Assembly (NCBI RefSeq): GCF_006716115.1
Contig: NZ_VFOO01000001.1
Span: 1,798,001-1,862,000, forward strand
Length of the DNA: 64,000 nt
Direction of reading: 5' to 3'
From: Subtercola boreus
GTDB taxonomy: Bacteria; Actinomycetota; Actinomycetes; Actinomycetales; Microbacteriaceae
Position numbers and translations under genes: made by a program. The notes beneath the pieces are model-generated. The model was not told the DNA's origin and ran no database searches. It saw only the letters and a program-made list of their open reading frames with translations. Within the stretch, counting starts at the first letter, position 1; each line of letters begins with the position of its first letter. Below are positions 40,260 to 49,221 of the stretch, one piece after another.

Positions 40260-42175
40260 CCGGGCGTCACGCGCTCCCCTCCCCCGACGATTTCAGCGAT
40301 CCTGGCGTTCCCGGCGATTCCGGTATTCCCAACGATCTCGGCGATCTCGGCGACCTCGGCGACCGGCTGGTGGCCGCGTGGGGCAGCTGGAACCCCACGA
40401 TGACCCCGGATGCCCGTCGGATGGCGTTCATCAGCGACCGCCGGGGCGTGCCCGAGGTCTGGGTGCAGGATGTCGCGGAGCAGGTCGCGGAAGGTGCCGA
40501 CCTGCCCTCCGCCCGCCCGATCCGTCTCAGCCCCGACCCCGTCACCGCGGTCAGCTGGTCGGCCGACAGCGCCTGGCTCGCCTGCCAGGTCGCGACCGAC
40601 GGCGGTGTGCGCAGCCAGGTCTGGGTGGTGCGTCCCGACGGAAGCGACGCCCGGCTCATCGCCGGCAGCCGGAAGCAGCACGCCGAACTCGGGCCGTGGA
40701 GCCGGAGCGGGCACCGCGTCGTCACCACCGTTCCGAGCGTCGAACCGGGCGAACCCACCCGCTCGTTCCTCGTCGAGCCGGCCACCGGGCTGATCGAACC
40801 GCTCGCCCTCGGCGAGCTGATCCACGTGCTCGACCTCTCGGTGGGCGAGGCGCTCGTCGTGCTGCGCGACGGCCGCCGCGGCCACGAGTTCTGCGTGGTG
40901 GTCGACCGCCTGAACGACACCGACCACCCGCTGCTGCCCTACTCGACCTCCGGCTCGACAGCGGTCGCCCTGCTGCGTCCGGCCCCCGCCGACTCCGAGG
41001 CGCCGCTCGTCGCCTACCTCGCGACCGAGGTGGATGCCCCGCGGCAACGCCTCGCCTCCCTCCCCCTCGGCCCGAACGGCCTCCGCGGCGAGCCGCTCGA
41101 ACTCGCAGCCCGCGACGACGCCGAGCTCGAAGCTCTCGACGCCGACGACGAGGGACGACTGCTGCTGCTCCTCTGGAACCACGCCGGCTGCAGCGAACTC
41201 GAACTCTTCGACACCACGACCGGCGAACGCAGACCCGTTCCCGGGCTCCCCGGGCTGGTGGCGTCTTCCCCCGTACTCAGCCGTGACGGCTCCACGGTCA
41301 TCCTGAGCGTCGAAGGGCCGGAGCGGCCGCGCGAACTCTGGCGGCTCGACACCCGGGCCCTCCGCTGGAACCGGGTGAGCGAGGTACCGCACCTCCCTGC
41401 TGCCGCACTCGTCGTACCGACGCTCGAGCACTTCACCGGACTCGACGGGTTGCCGTTGACCGGCTGGTTGTACCGGGCTCCGGATGCCGCGGCCGCCGGC
41501 CCCGCCATGCTGAGCCTCCACGGCGGGCCCGAAGCGCAGGAGCGGCCGACCTTCAGCCCGCAGTACCAGGCCGTTCTCGCCGCCGGGATCGCGGTGTTCG
41601 CGCCGAACGTGCGCGGATCATCCGGATTCGGCCGCGAGTTCAGCCACCTCGACGACGTGCGCGGCCGGCAGGGCGCATTCGACGACGTGCAGGCCGCGGC
41701 CAGTCACCTGGTGTCTCTCGGCGTCGGTGACCCCGCGCGCCTCGCCGTGACCGGGCGCTCCTACGGCGGCTACCTCACCCTCGCCGCCCTCGCCTTCTCT
41801 CCCGGGGTGTTCGCGGCGGGCATCGACATCTGCGGCATGTCGCACCTGCTCACGTTCTACCGCGACACCGAACCGTGGATCGCCGCCGCCGCCGTGACCA
41901 AGTACGGGCATCCGCAGCACGACCGGAAGCTCCTCCGCCAGCTCTCGCCACTCACCGAAGTCGACAGGATCGACGTGCCGCTGCTCGTCGTGCACGGCGA
42001 GCTCGACACCAACGTGCCGGTGAACGAGGCGCACCAGATCGTGGCTTCGCTCCGCGAACTCGGCCGGCCGGTGGAGTATCTCGAACTCACCGGGGAGGGC
42101 CACGAGTACCGCCGCGCGGACTCGCGCACCTTGCTGGCCACGACCATGGTGCGCTTTCTGAAAGAAAACCTCTGA
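40232..42175 (+). CDS. S9-family (prolyl oligopeptidase/acylaminoacyl-peptidase-like) serine peptidase
   Basis: 647-residue peptidase. The N-terminal beta-propeller (about 40-390: WGSWNPTMTPDARRMAFISDRRG..., PVTAVSWSADSAWLA) is followed by an alpha/beta-hydrolase domain with Ser in TGRSYGGYL, Asp in VHGELDTNVP and His in GEGHEYRR. It cleaves short peptides. Start taken as GTG at 40232 with GGAG just upstream; a second GTG at 40256 overlaps the amidotransferase stop. As third gene of the trio it may process or recycle the amidated peptide. No signal peptide is seen, so it is probably cytosolic. Confidence 0.88.
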   Translation: MATDSSTHVTGRHALPSPDDFSDPGVPGDSGIPNDLGDLGDLGDRLVAAWGSWNPTMTPDARRMAFISDRRGVPEVWVQDVAEQVAEGADLPSARPIRLSPDPVTAVSWSADSAWLACQVATDGGVRSQVWVVRPDGSDARLIAGSRKQHAELGPWSRSGHRVVTTVPSVEPGEPTRSFLVEPATGLIEPLALGELIHVLDLSVGEALVVLRDGRRGHEFCVVVDRLNDTDHPLLPYSTSGSTAVALLRPAPADSEAPLVAYLATEVDAPRQRLASLPLGPNGLRGEPLELAARDDAELEALDADDEGRLLLLLWNHAGCSELELFDTTTGERRPVPGLPGLVASSPVLSRDGSTVILSVEGPERPRELWRLDTRALRWNRVSEVPHLPAAALVVPTLEHFTGLDGLPLTGWLYRAPDAAAAGPAMLSLHGGPEAQERPTFSPQYQAVLAAGIAVFAPNVRGSSGFGREFSHLDDVRGRQGAFDDVQAAASHLVSLGVGDPARLAVTGRSYGGYLTLAALAFSPGVFAAGIDICGMSHLLTFYRDTEPWIAAAAVTKYGHPQHDRKLLRQLSPLTEVDRIDVPLLVVHGELDTNVPVNEAHQIVASLRELGRPVEYLELTGEGHEYRRADSRTLLATTMVRFLKENL

Positions 42176-42218
42176 GCAATCCTTCCGCTCGAAAGGTGTA
42201 ACTCAATACCATGAGCGC

Positions 42219-42320
42219 ATGACTCGTGCATCCCAGCAAGAAGCCCCAGAATCAGAGTCCCGGTTCCCCCGCCGCACCGCCCTCGGCGTCTTCGCGCAGG
42301 CGAAGGACCTGGCGAAGTAG
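42219..42320 (+). CDS. 33-codon ORF ending in TAG two codons before, and in frame with, the metallophosphoesterase start
   Basis: Small open frame (33 codons) with a twin-arginine-like FPRRTALG near residues 16-23 and ending in AKDLAK. After its TAG stop and a single CGG codon, the next in-frame codon is the ATG of the metallophosphoesterase. It has GAAAGG about 25 bp upstream of its ATG. Options: a leader peptide that couples translation, a remnant of a duplicated signal sequence interrupted by a stop, or chance. The same ESRFPRR string begins the Tat signal of the protein at 45263. No function is claimed. Confidence 0.4.
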   Translation: MTRASQQEAPESESRFPRRTALGVFAQAKDLAK

Positions 42321-42323
42321 CGG

Positions 42324-44126
42324 ATGACCGGGCTCTCCCGAAGGCAGTTCCTGGCCCACAGCGCTGCCCTCGCTGCGGCGACCGGCCTCGGTCTGGACAT
42401 CCTCGCCCCGCAGTTGGCGAGCGCCGCCACACCCCCAGCCGGCCGGGCGCTCGCGCAGGGCGACATCCCGACCACCCTGCTGCAGACCATCCGCCAGGCC
42501 GGCGTACTGCAGGGCAGCTACCGAGGGTTGACCACCGGGCCCGGCGAGCCGTACGTGCCCCGGCTCGACGTGCTGGGCCGGGCGGCCTCGGCCTCGCGCC
42601 TCGCGTCGCGCCGCTCCCTCCTCTACCTCGGTCACCTCTCCGACCTGCACGTCATCGATGCGCAGTCGCCGGCCCGCATCGAACCGATGATCGTCTCCGA
42701 CCATTCGGCGTGGGGATCGGCCTTCCACCCGCACGATCCGCTGAGCGTGCACGCGACGGCCGCCATGGTGAGGTCGTTCTCGGATGCCCGCTACAGCCCG
42801 CTCACCGGGGCGCCGATGGGCGCCGCCATCGTCACCGGCGACAGCGCCGACATGCACTCGAGCCTCGAACTCCGCTGGTACATCGACCTGATGGACGGAG
42901 TCGCCGTCGATCCCGCGAGCGCCGGGAAGGTCTTCCAGGGCGTGCAGGCGTGGTCCGAAGCGACGTGGGCCTACCGCCCCGGCGACCCGAGCGGCGGATC
43001 GTTCGGCGACTACGGCTTCCCCCGACTGCCCGACCTCCTCGCGCAGTCGATCGCCACGCCCGTCGAGACCCCGGGCCTCCCCGCCCCCTGGTACGCCGTC
43101 TACGGCAACCACGACACACTGCTGCTCGGCACCTTCGACCTCAGCCCGCAGCTGCACGCTCTGGCGGTCGGCGGGCAGAAGTCCTTCACCCTCGACGGCA
43201 CGGCGGGCAGCATCCTGAACGGCTACGCCTCCACCGGCAGCGTCTTCCAGCAGGCGATGGATGCCCTGGGGATCGCCTTCGGCCGGCCGGGCTTCAAGCA
43301 GGTGAACCCGAACCCCGCGCGGCTGCTGTTCGAGCAGCGCGACTTCATGGCCGAACACTTCAGCACCCAGAAAACGCCCGGACCCGTCGGTCACGGCTTC
43401 ACGCAGCACAACCTCGACTCCGGCGAGACCTGGTGGACGGCCGACCTCAGCCCGAGCATCCGCGCCTTCGGACTCGACACCTGCAACGCCGTCGCCGGGC
43501 CCGACGGGGCGGTACCCGACACCCAGTTCCGCTGGCTGGAAGCCGGGCTCCGACAGGCGCAGGCCGAGAAGAAGCTCGTGCTCGTCTTCAGCCACCACAA
43601 CAGCCTCACGCTCGAGAACCGGGCAGCGCGCCCGGGCGACACGGAGGTGCTGCACGGGGCGGACGAGTTCGTGGCCCTGCTGCTGCAGTACCCCGTGGTC
43701 GTCGGCTGGCTGAACGGGCACACCCACCTCAACCAGATCCTCGCCCACACCTCCCCCACCGGCGGGTTCTGGGAGATCACGACCGCCTCGTGCATCGACT
43801 TCCCGCAGCAGCAGCAGGTCGTCGAGATCGTCGACAACCGCGACGGCACACTCTCGCTCTTCACGACGGTGCTCGATCACAGCTCCCCCGCCGTGCCGGG
43901 CAGCGGCGGGACATCCACCGACCTCGCCGCCCGCAGCCGCGAATTCGCCGCGAACGACTGGGCGGAGACACCCCTGATGCGCCGCGGATCGCCACTCGAC
44001 CGCAACACCGAACTGCTGGTCGCGGCCCCCTTCGACCTGTCGGCCATCACGGATGCTGCACTCGAAGCCCAGCACATGACAGAGCAGGCCCGCCTGGCGG
44101 CTTACGAACAGGCGAGGGGCCTGTGA
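42324..44126 (+). CDS. Tat-exported metallophosphoesterase (TIGR03767-like)
   Basis: 600-residue calcineurin-like phosphoesterase. The N-terminal SRRQFLAHSAALAAATGLGLD is a twin-arginine signal (residues about 5-35). Metal-binding motifs appear in order: HLSDLHV near residue 104, VTGDSAD near 172, YGNHD near 260, FSHHN and NGHTH near 430 and 473. It would hydrolyse phosphoester bonds outside the membrane; the substrate is unknown. Its TGA overlaps the GTG of the lipoprotein gene, beginning a three-gene overlapping unit. Confidence 0.88.
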   Translation: MTGLSRRQFLAHSAALAAATGLGLDILAPQLASAATPPAGRALAQGDIPTTLLQTIRQAGVLQGSYRGLTTGPGEPYVPRLDVLGRAASASRLASRRSLLYLGHLSDLHVIDAQSPARIEPMIVSDHSAWGSAFHPHDPLSVHATAAMVRSFSDARYSPLTGAPMGAAIVTGDSADMHSSLELRWYIDLMDGVAVDPASAGKVFQGVQAWSEATWAYRPGDPSGGSFGDYGFPRLPDLLAQSIATPVETPGLPAPWYAVYGNHDTLLLGTFDLSPQLHALAVGGQKSFTLDGTAGSILNGYASTGSVFQQAMDALGIAFGRPGFKQVNPNPARLLFEQRDFMAEHFSTQKTPGPVGHGFTQHNLDSGETWWTADLSPSIRAFGLDTCNAVAGPDGAVPDTQFRWLEAGLRQAQAEKKLVLVFSHHNSLTLENRAARPGDTEVLHGADEFVALLLQYPVVVGWLNGHTHLNQILAHTSPTGGFWEITTASCIDFPQQQQVVEIVDNRDGTLSLFTTVLDHSSPAVPGSGGTSTDLAARSREFAANDWAETPLMRRGSPLDRNTELLVAAPFDLSAITDAALEAQHMTEQARLAAYEQARGL

Positions 44127-44506
44127 GCGCCGGGCAGAGGCTCGGGCGTTCGTCCGGTGCGGGGTTCCTCGCCATAGCGGGCGTCCTCTCGGCCGTCGCC
44201 CTGCTGGCCGGATGCTCGCAGGTGGCCGCGATCGCGCCCGTCGGCGGCAACCACCTCTCCGAAGTGCGCTACGCCGCGATCGACGTGCTCACCACCGCAG
44301 GCACCCCCCTCCTGACCGCGCCCGTCTGTGACTCGACCTCCGACGGCACGGTGACCTGCGCGGGCACCACCACCACGGGCGACCCGATCACGGTGCTCTC
44401 CACCGCTGCCGACCCGGCGACCGTCACCGTCACCGTCGGCACGAGCGTGCTCTACGCGGGCTCGATCACCGACGTGCTCGACGCCGCCGCCCGGGCCACC
44501 TCATGA
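44123..44506 (+). CDS. small lipoprotein
   Basis: 127-residue protein with a lipobox: the hydrophobic signal ends LLAGC, with Cys near residue 31 as the lipidated residue. The mature part is a short Thr/Val-rich beta domain (VRYAAIDVLTTAGTPLL... VTVTVGTSVLYAGSI). No family is recognised. GTG at 44123 overlaps the metallophosphoesterase stop (GTGA), and its own stop overlaps the next ATG (ATGA), so it is made together with the phosphoesterase and a membrane protein. It is probably an extracytoplasmic partner or a wall-facing protein. Confidence 0.75.
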   Translation: MSAGQRLGRSSGAGFLAIAGVLSAVALLAGCSQVAAIAPVGGNHLSEVRYAAIDVLTTAGTPLLTAPVCDSTSDGTVTCAGTTTTGDPITVLSTAADPATVTVTVGTSVLYAGSITDVLDAAARATS

Positions 44507-45165
44507 CCGGCCGACGGCTCCTCGCCCGCGGCTGGCCGGTGTTCGTTCCCGTCGTCGTGCTGAACGCCACGGCGCAGGCGGCCCTCGTAGCCCCGTTCCT
44601 CACGCCCGGAACCTCTGCCGGGTTCATCGCCCTGGCCGCCCTGTCGGGTGCGGCACTCGTGGTCGCGCTGGTGCTCGTCGTGGGGCGGGCCGTGGCGCTG
44701 GCGGCGAGCCCGGGCGGTGCCGTCGCCACTCCGGGCGCCCGCGTTCCCCGCCCTCCCTACCGGGTGCCGCCGCTCCGCCTCTGGATCGCCGGCCTCGTCA
44801 CGCTCGCCGTGCTCGGTGCCTCCGCCATCGTCTTCGCTCCGCTGGTCGTCATCGCCGCCACCGCCGTGCTCCTCACCCTCCCCTCCGTCGCATACGGCGC
44901 CGGGTGGTCCGCCGGCTTCCGGATGTTCGGGGCGAGGCCGTTCCGCACGATCATCCGGTGCCTGCTGACCGTCGCCCTGCTCGGGCTGCTCTGGCTCATC
45001 GCCCTGGCGCTCGGCTTCCTCATCACAGGCGTCGCCGGCGCGGCCCTCACCTGGCTCGTCTTCGGCGTCGCCGCCGTGCTGCTCGTCTGCTGGTGGACGG
45101 CCGCGCTGGCCCACGCTGCGACTGTCGAGAGAAAACTCTTCCTCAGGAATCCGCAAGAGCAGTAG
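44503..45165 (+). CDS. polytopic membrane protein of unknown function
   Basis: 220-residue protein with about six hydrophobic helices (residues about 10-30, 38-60, 92-110, 112-132, 150-175, 180-205) and a short Pro/Arg-rich loop (about 68-90). No conserved domain is recognised. The ATG overlaps the lipoprotein stop as ATGA. Its place in an operon with a Tat-exported phosphoesterase and a lipoprotein suggests a membrane partner, but that is inference. Confidence 0.75.
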   Translation: MTGRRLLARGWPVFVPVVVLNATAQAALVAPFLTPGTSAGFIALAALSGAALVVALVLVVGRAVALAASPGGAVATPGARVPRPPYRVPPLRLWIAGLVTLAVLGASAIVFAPLVVIAATAVLLTLPSVAYGAGWSAGFRMFGARPFRTIIRCLLTVALLGLLWLIALALGFLITGVAGAALTWLVFGVAAVLLVCWWTAALAHAATVERKLFLRNPQEQ

Positions 45166-45262
45166 CATGAGCGCATCCGAGGCTCTCGGCAACCGTACGG
45201 CCCGGACCACTATCGCTCCAGCCCTCGCACCAGCCCTGACCATCCAGCTCTCGGAGGCCGTC

Positions 45263-46693
45263 ATGCCCGATCGTTCCACCATCCCCGAACGCCCGTCTTC
45301 TTCGACGCCCGAATTCGAATCCCGTTTTCCCCGCCGCCTCCTGTTCGCCGGAGCCGCCGCCGGGCTGGCAGGCACCGCCGTCGTCGCGAGCGCATCGCCC
45401 GCCGAAGCCGCACCGACCACGACCGCGTGGCTGCTCGGCGGTAACACGGGCGTCACCACGACCGGAACGAACTTCCTCGGGCCAACCAATGCCGGCGCAC
45501 CTCTCATCTTCAAGACCAAGGCCGACGCGGCATCCTCTCTCTCCGAGAAGATGAGGCTCACCCCTGTCGGGCGCCTGGGGCTCGGTGTCACCAACCCGAC
45601 CGCACGTTTTGACACGACCAGCAGCGGCACCGCGATCCAGGGCAAGAGCACCAGTTCGAACAGCAGTGGTCGGGGGGTCTCCGGATCATCCGTCAACGGC
45701 TACGGGGTCGAGGGCCTCTCGAACAAATACATCGGGGTCTTCGGCCAAGGGCCCTCCGCCGGTGTCTGGGGCGACAGCGGACTCTACGGGGTCGTCGGCC
45801 AGGCCAATACCTACGGCGGACGGTTCTCCGGAGGATCGATCGGCTCGTACAACGAAGGCGAGGGCTACGGCGTCTACGGAACGGGCGGAACGACCGGCGT
45901 CGGTGTCTACGGCCAGGGCACCACGGGCGTCAGCGGATACTGCTCGAACACCTCCGGCAACGCGATATCCGGCAGCGGCGGCGTGTACGGGGTCTACGGC
46001 GCGAACGCCTCGACTGCCGGCGTGCGCGGCGACTCGAACTACGTCGGCGTCTGGGGCCAGGGCTACAACTACGGTGTCTACGGTGTAGCCACCGCTACGG
46101 CGGGCACGAGCTTCGGGGTCTATGGGCACTCACCGAACGGCTATGCCGTCTACGCCGCCGGCGACGCCATCGTGACAGGAACCTTGTCTAAGTCGGCCGG
46201 TTCCTTCAAGATCGACCATCCCCTCGACCCCGACAACAAATGGCTCTCCCACTCCTTCGTCGAGTCTCCGGACATGATGAACGTCTACAACGGCAATGTC
46301 ACCACCGATGCTGGTGGTACCGCCACGGTCGACCTGCCTTCCTACTTCGGCGCACTCAACCGCGATTTCCGCTACCAGCTCACGGTCATCGGCGACTTCG
46401 CTCAGGCCGTGGTGTCGAAAGAAGTCGAGAACAACAGTTTCGCGATCAGAACCGACAAGCCGAAGGTGAAGGTCTCCTGGCAGGTGACCGGCATCCGCCA
46501 GGACGCCTACGCCGCCGAGCATCCGATCGTCGTCGAGACGCCGAAGTCGAAGGATGACGCCGGCACTCGACTGTTCGTTCCGAAGGGCAGCGGGGCGAAA
46601 GCCGCGCAGACAGCCCCACCCGCTCCCTCCGCCGTGACCTTGACAGGGCCACCCGCCGCTGCTGCGAAGCTCCTGTCGCCCGCCGCGAACTGA
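45263..46693 (+). CDS. Tat-exported glycine-rich repeat protein with fibre-like C-terminal domain
   Basis: 476 residues. FPRRLLFAGAAAGLAGTAVVASASPAEA is a twin-arginine signal (about 18-48). Residues about 130-310 are irregular GVxG/YG repeats (YGVEGLS, GVFGQG, GVWGDS, YGVYGTG) that probably form a beta-helix or trimeric fibre. Residues about 320-440 (DHPLDPDNKWLSHSFVES, YNGNVTTDAGG, FRYQLTVIG, KVKVSWQVTGIRQD) form a separate domain I recall from uncharacterised repeat proteins of other phyla. Start chosen at 45263 because GGAGG lies 5 bp upstream; an earlier in-frame ATG at 45167 lacks it. Surface display is likely; function unknown. Confidence 0.8.
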   Translation: MPDRSTIPERPSSSTPEFESRFPRRLLFAGAAAGLAGTAVVASASPAEAAPTTTAWLLGGNTGVTTTGTNFLGPTNAGAPLIFKTKADAASSLSEKMRLTPVGRLGLGVTNPTARFDTTSSGTAIQGKSTSSNSSGRGVSGSSVNGYGVEGLSNKYIGVFGQGPSAGVWGDSGLYGVVGQANTYGGRFSGGSIGSYNEGEGYGVYGTGGTTGVGVYGQGTTGVSGYCSNTSGNAISGSGGVYGVYGANASTAGVRGDSNYVGVWGQGYNYGVYGVATATAGTSFGVYGHSPNGYAVYAAGDAIVTGTLSKSAGSFKIDHPLDPDNKWLSHSFVESPDMMNVYNGNVTTDAGGTATVDLPSYFGALNRDFRYQLTVIGDFAQAVVSKEVENNSFAIRTDKPKVKVSWQVTGIRQDAYAAEHPIVVETPKSKDDAGTRLFVPKGSGAKAAQTAPPAPSAVTLTGPPAAAAKLLSPAAN

Positions 46694-46703
46694 GGACCAA
46701 CAG

Positions 46704-46733
46704 AAAAAGCCCACCGTTTCCGGTGGGCCTTTT
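46704..46733. terminator. bidirectional intrinsic terminator
   Basis: An 8-bp GC-rich stem (46709-46716 with 46721-46728, loop TTTC) is flanked by AAAAA on the left and TTTT on the right. It can end transcription of the repeat-protein gene on the plus strand and of tRNA-Ala on the minus strand. Confidence 0.88.
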
Positions 46734-46739
46734 GTGTTC

Positions 46740-46815
<76 letters not shown>

Positions 46816-46945
46816 TCATGTTCGGCCCAGAACCCGGGGGTTCCGCTCCAAACAACTTGCCCAGACTACTACACGCCGGGCCCAGTCGCGAAACCGAGAA
46901 GGTTTCGAGTCGGTGCCGACGGGCATCCGCCGATGGGCATCGGCC
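46816..46945. other. 130-bp gap between tRNA-Ala and rsfS
   Basis: Should carry the tRNA promoter (minus strand). No hairpin with a T-tract is evident for rsfS, and no coding sequence is supported. Confidence 0.3.
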
Positions 46946-47311
46946 CTACGGCACCGAGACGGTCAGCGGAACGACGGGGCAGTCCTTCCAGAGGCGCTCG
47001 AGCGAATAGTAGAGCCGGTCTTCGTCGTGGAAGACGTGGACCACGAGGTCGCCGAAGTCGAGCAGCACCCAGCGGCCCTCGGCGAGGCCTTCGCGGCGGA
47101 GGAGCTTGGCGCCGGACTCCTCGACCTTCTCGATGACCTCTTCGGCGATGGCGCGCACGTTGGGTTCGTTGCGGCCGGAGGCGATCAGGAAGACGTCGGT
47201 CAGGGGCAGCGGGCCGGTGACGTCGAGGGCGACGAGATTCTCGGCCTGCTTCGAGTCGGCAGCGCGAGCGGCGATCTGGGTGAGGTGGATGGAGCGGTCA
47301 GTTGCAGTCAC
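46946..47311 (-). CDS. rsfS: ribosome silencing factor RsfS
   Basis: 121-residue RsfS/Iojap protein, full length. NLVALDVTGPLPLTDVFLIASGRNEPNVRAIAEEV and WVLLDFGDLVVHVFHDEDRLYYSLERLW are the conserved core. It binds ribosomal protein L14 and blocks subunit joining when nutrients are short. It lies last in the nadD - membrane protein - rsfS run, 21 bp after the preceding stop, the usual actinobacterial order. Confidence 0.96.
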   Translation of the reverse strand: MTATDRSIHLTQIAARAADSKQAENLVALDVTGPLPLTDVFLIASGRNEPNVRAIAEEVIEKVEESGAKLLRREGLAEGRWVLLDFGDLVVHVFHDEDRLYYSLERLWKDCPVVPLTVSVP

Positions 47312-47332
47312 GAAGTGGGGGTTACCAGACGG

Positions 47333-48520
47333 TTAGAAGATCTTGAAGACGAAGGCGGCCAGCAGGAGTCCGATGACTCCGATGGCGAGCACACCGGCCG
47401 TCACGGCAAGGATGACCGGGGCGTTCGCCCGACCACGCTTGGGGGGTGCGACCAGCCCGGAATTCGAGCCGTGGGTGCTGACGGCGCGGGTTGCGCTGAC
47501 GGGTGCGACATCCGACCCGACGTCGCCGTCGGGATCGAGGTAGGCGTCGAGCTCGGAGGATTCGAGGCCGTCGGCCGGGGCCGCACCCATCGAACCGAGA
47601 CTCATGGGCAGGTCGATCGACCCGGTGATGATGACCTCGCCGGTCTCGTCGAGCGCTGTGCCGACGTCACCGTGATTCGGCACAGACGGGAGCACCAGGG
47701 CGCTCGTGGTCGAGACGCTGTTCGACGAGCCGACACCACGGGTCGCGATCAACGCATCGAACGGCGACGGGGAGGGGGCGCTGTCGACTTCGCGGCTCCG
47801 GTCGTCGACCTTCGGGAAGAGGGGCGAGAGGATCGGACCCGACGGGTTCTCGTCGATCGTGATCACGTGGACCGCCTCGGGGGCGACCGTGTCGTCGATC
47901 TCGGCGAATTCTTCGTCTTCCTGGGTGGCGACTTCGGCGTCGACCGACTGGTCGACAACGATGAGTTCTTCGACAGCGATGAGTTCTTCGACAGCGATGG
48001 TCTCTTCGACGGGGACGACGACCTCGCTGGTGTCGTCGCTTCCGGTGCCGGCTGCGCGAGCGTCTTCGTCGACGACCTCGACAGCCCCGGTCTCGACGAC
48101 CACGATGCTGTTCGTGTCGGGCGTCTCGGGGATGATCTCTGCGATGATCGGGCCGGTGGCCGGAGCCGCCTCCCCACCTGTCGCAACGGGCTCGGGCGCT
48201 TCCACCGCGTGCTGCTCGGCGAACGGATGGTCGACGGAGACCGCGCGACGCGCACGGCGGCTCAGGGACGGAGTCGCCCCTGTGGATGCCGGAGCGAAGG
48301 GCACGACGTCGACCGCCTCGGTCGGGGGCGCAGTTGCTTCAGGAGCACCTGTGGTGGCATCGGGAACCTCGGCAGGCGGAACAACCGCCGCGGCACGACG
48401 TTCGGCGTCGGCCTCTTCGGCCGCCTTGGCGTCTTCCTTCTGCTGTTTGCGCGGTTTTTGGCGCTCGAGTTCACGGAGCGCGCGCCGTGTCAGCGGCTGC
48501 TCGTCGTGAGGCACAGTCAT
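47333..48520 (-). CDS. hypothetical protein, disordered acidic region with one C-terminal TM helix
   Basis: 395 residues. The N-terminus is charged ([34 protein letters not shown]), then a long low-complexity region rich in Ala, Val, Glu and Thr with a duplicated VEELI(A/V) block near 170-185, and finally one transmembrane helix ([26 protein letters not shown]) at the C-terminus. No family is recognised. Its ATG overlaps the nadD stop (ATGA). A protein of this type between nadD and rsfS is common in Microbacteriaceae; a cytosolic tail anchored in the membrane is the likely topology. Confidence 0.8.
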   Translation of the reverse strand: MTVPHDEQPLTRRALRELERQKPRKQQKEDAKAAEEADAERRAAAVVPPAEVPDATTGAPEATAPPTEAVDVVPFAPASTGATPSLSRRARRAVSVDHPFAEQHAVEAPEPVATGGEAAPATGPIIAEIIPETPDTNSIVVVETGAVEVVDEDARAAGTGSDDTSEVVVPVEETIAVEELIAVEELIVVDQSVDAEVATQEDEEFAEIDDTVAPEAVHVITIDENPSGPILSPLFPKVDDRSREVDSAPSPSPFDALIATRGVGSSNSVSTTSALVLPSVPNHGDVGTALDETGEVIITGSIDLPMSLGSMGAAPADGLESSELDAYLDPDGDVGSDVAPVSATRAVSTHGSNSGLVAPPKRGRANAPVILAVTAGVLAIGVIGLLLAAFVFKIF

Positions 48521-49137
48521 TCAACACTCCGATATAGGTGATGCTTGGTGATGTACTGAACTACACCGTCGGGTACCAAGTACCACACTGGGAATCCCCG
48601 GCCTACCCGCCCACGACAGTCGGTGGACGATATGGCGAGCGCCGGAACTTCCAAATAGCTTACGTCCTGACGCGGCAAAGCGGAAATGGCAAGGGTGTGA
48701 CCCGGCCGGGACACGGCCACGAAGTGCGCGAGCGACCACAGCTCCTCGCTGTCTTTCCAGCCGAGGATCTGGGCGATGGCATCGGCGCCGGAGATGAAGA
48801 ACAGGTCGGCATCCGGGTTTGCCGCAGCCAGGTCCCGGAGTGTGTCGATCGTGTAGGTCGGGCCACCCCGGTCGATGTCCACCCGGCTCACGGTGAAGCG
48901 GGGATTGGATGCCGTGGCGATCACCGTCATCAGGTAACGGTGCTCGGCCTCCGTCACATCCGTCTTCTGCCACGGCGACCCGGTGGGAACGAACAGCACC
49001 GTATCGAGGTCGAAGAACTGGGCGACCTCGCTCGCGGCGACGAGGTGGCCGTGGTGGATCGGGTCGAACGTACCACCCATGATGCCGATGCGGGGCCGCC
49101 GGGGCTGGCCGGGAATCGCCTCAGGAGCAGCGGTCAT
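48517..49137 (-). CDS. nadD: nicotinate-nucleotide adenylyltransferase
   Basis: 206-residue Nad[19 protein letters not shown] near residues 18-35 is the nucleotidyltransferase signature (HxGH). The second ATP motif reads ISSTDCR where ISSTxIR is usual, so Cys replaces Ile. It makes deamido-NAD+ from nicotinate mononucleotide and ATP. Translationally coupled to the acidic membrane protein downstream. No clear ribosome site precedes the ATG at 49135-49137. Confidence 0.94.
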   Translation of the reverse strand: MTAAPEAIPGQPRRPRIGIMGGTFDPIHHGHLVAASEVAQFFDLDTVLFVPTGSPWQKTDVTEAEHRYLMTVIATASNPRFTVSRVDIDRGGPTYTIDTLRDLAAANPDADLFFISGADAIAQILGWKDSEELWSLAHFVAVSRPGHTLAISALPRQDVSYLEVPALAISSTDCRGRVGRGFPVWYLVPDGVVQYITKHHLYRSVE

Positions 49138-49221
49138 GGGGGTTGCGGCGCGTTTCGTCAGGAAGCCGGTGTACCGGGGTGCGGTGTCAACGTGTCAGCA
49201 GGCAGGAGGTGCGAGCCGGCG

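Noticed and set aside
42252-44075. Long open frame on the minus strand (607 codons) opposite the metallophosphoesterase
   Set aside because: High-GC antisense shadow: no domain, Arg/Gly/Val-rich composition, and the plus strand encodes a clear enzyme with ordered metal motifs.
44452-45696. Minus-strand open frame of 414 codons opposite the lipoprotein and membrane protein genes
   Set aside because: Low-complexity Arg/Gly/Glu composition, no start signal, and it spans three overlapping plus-strand genes.
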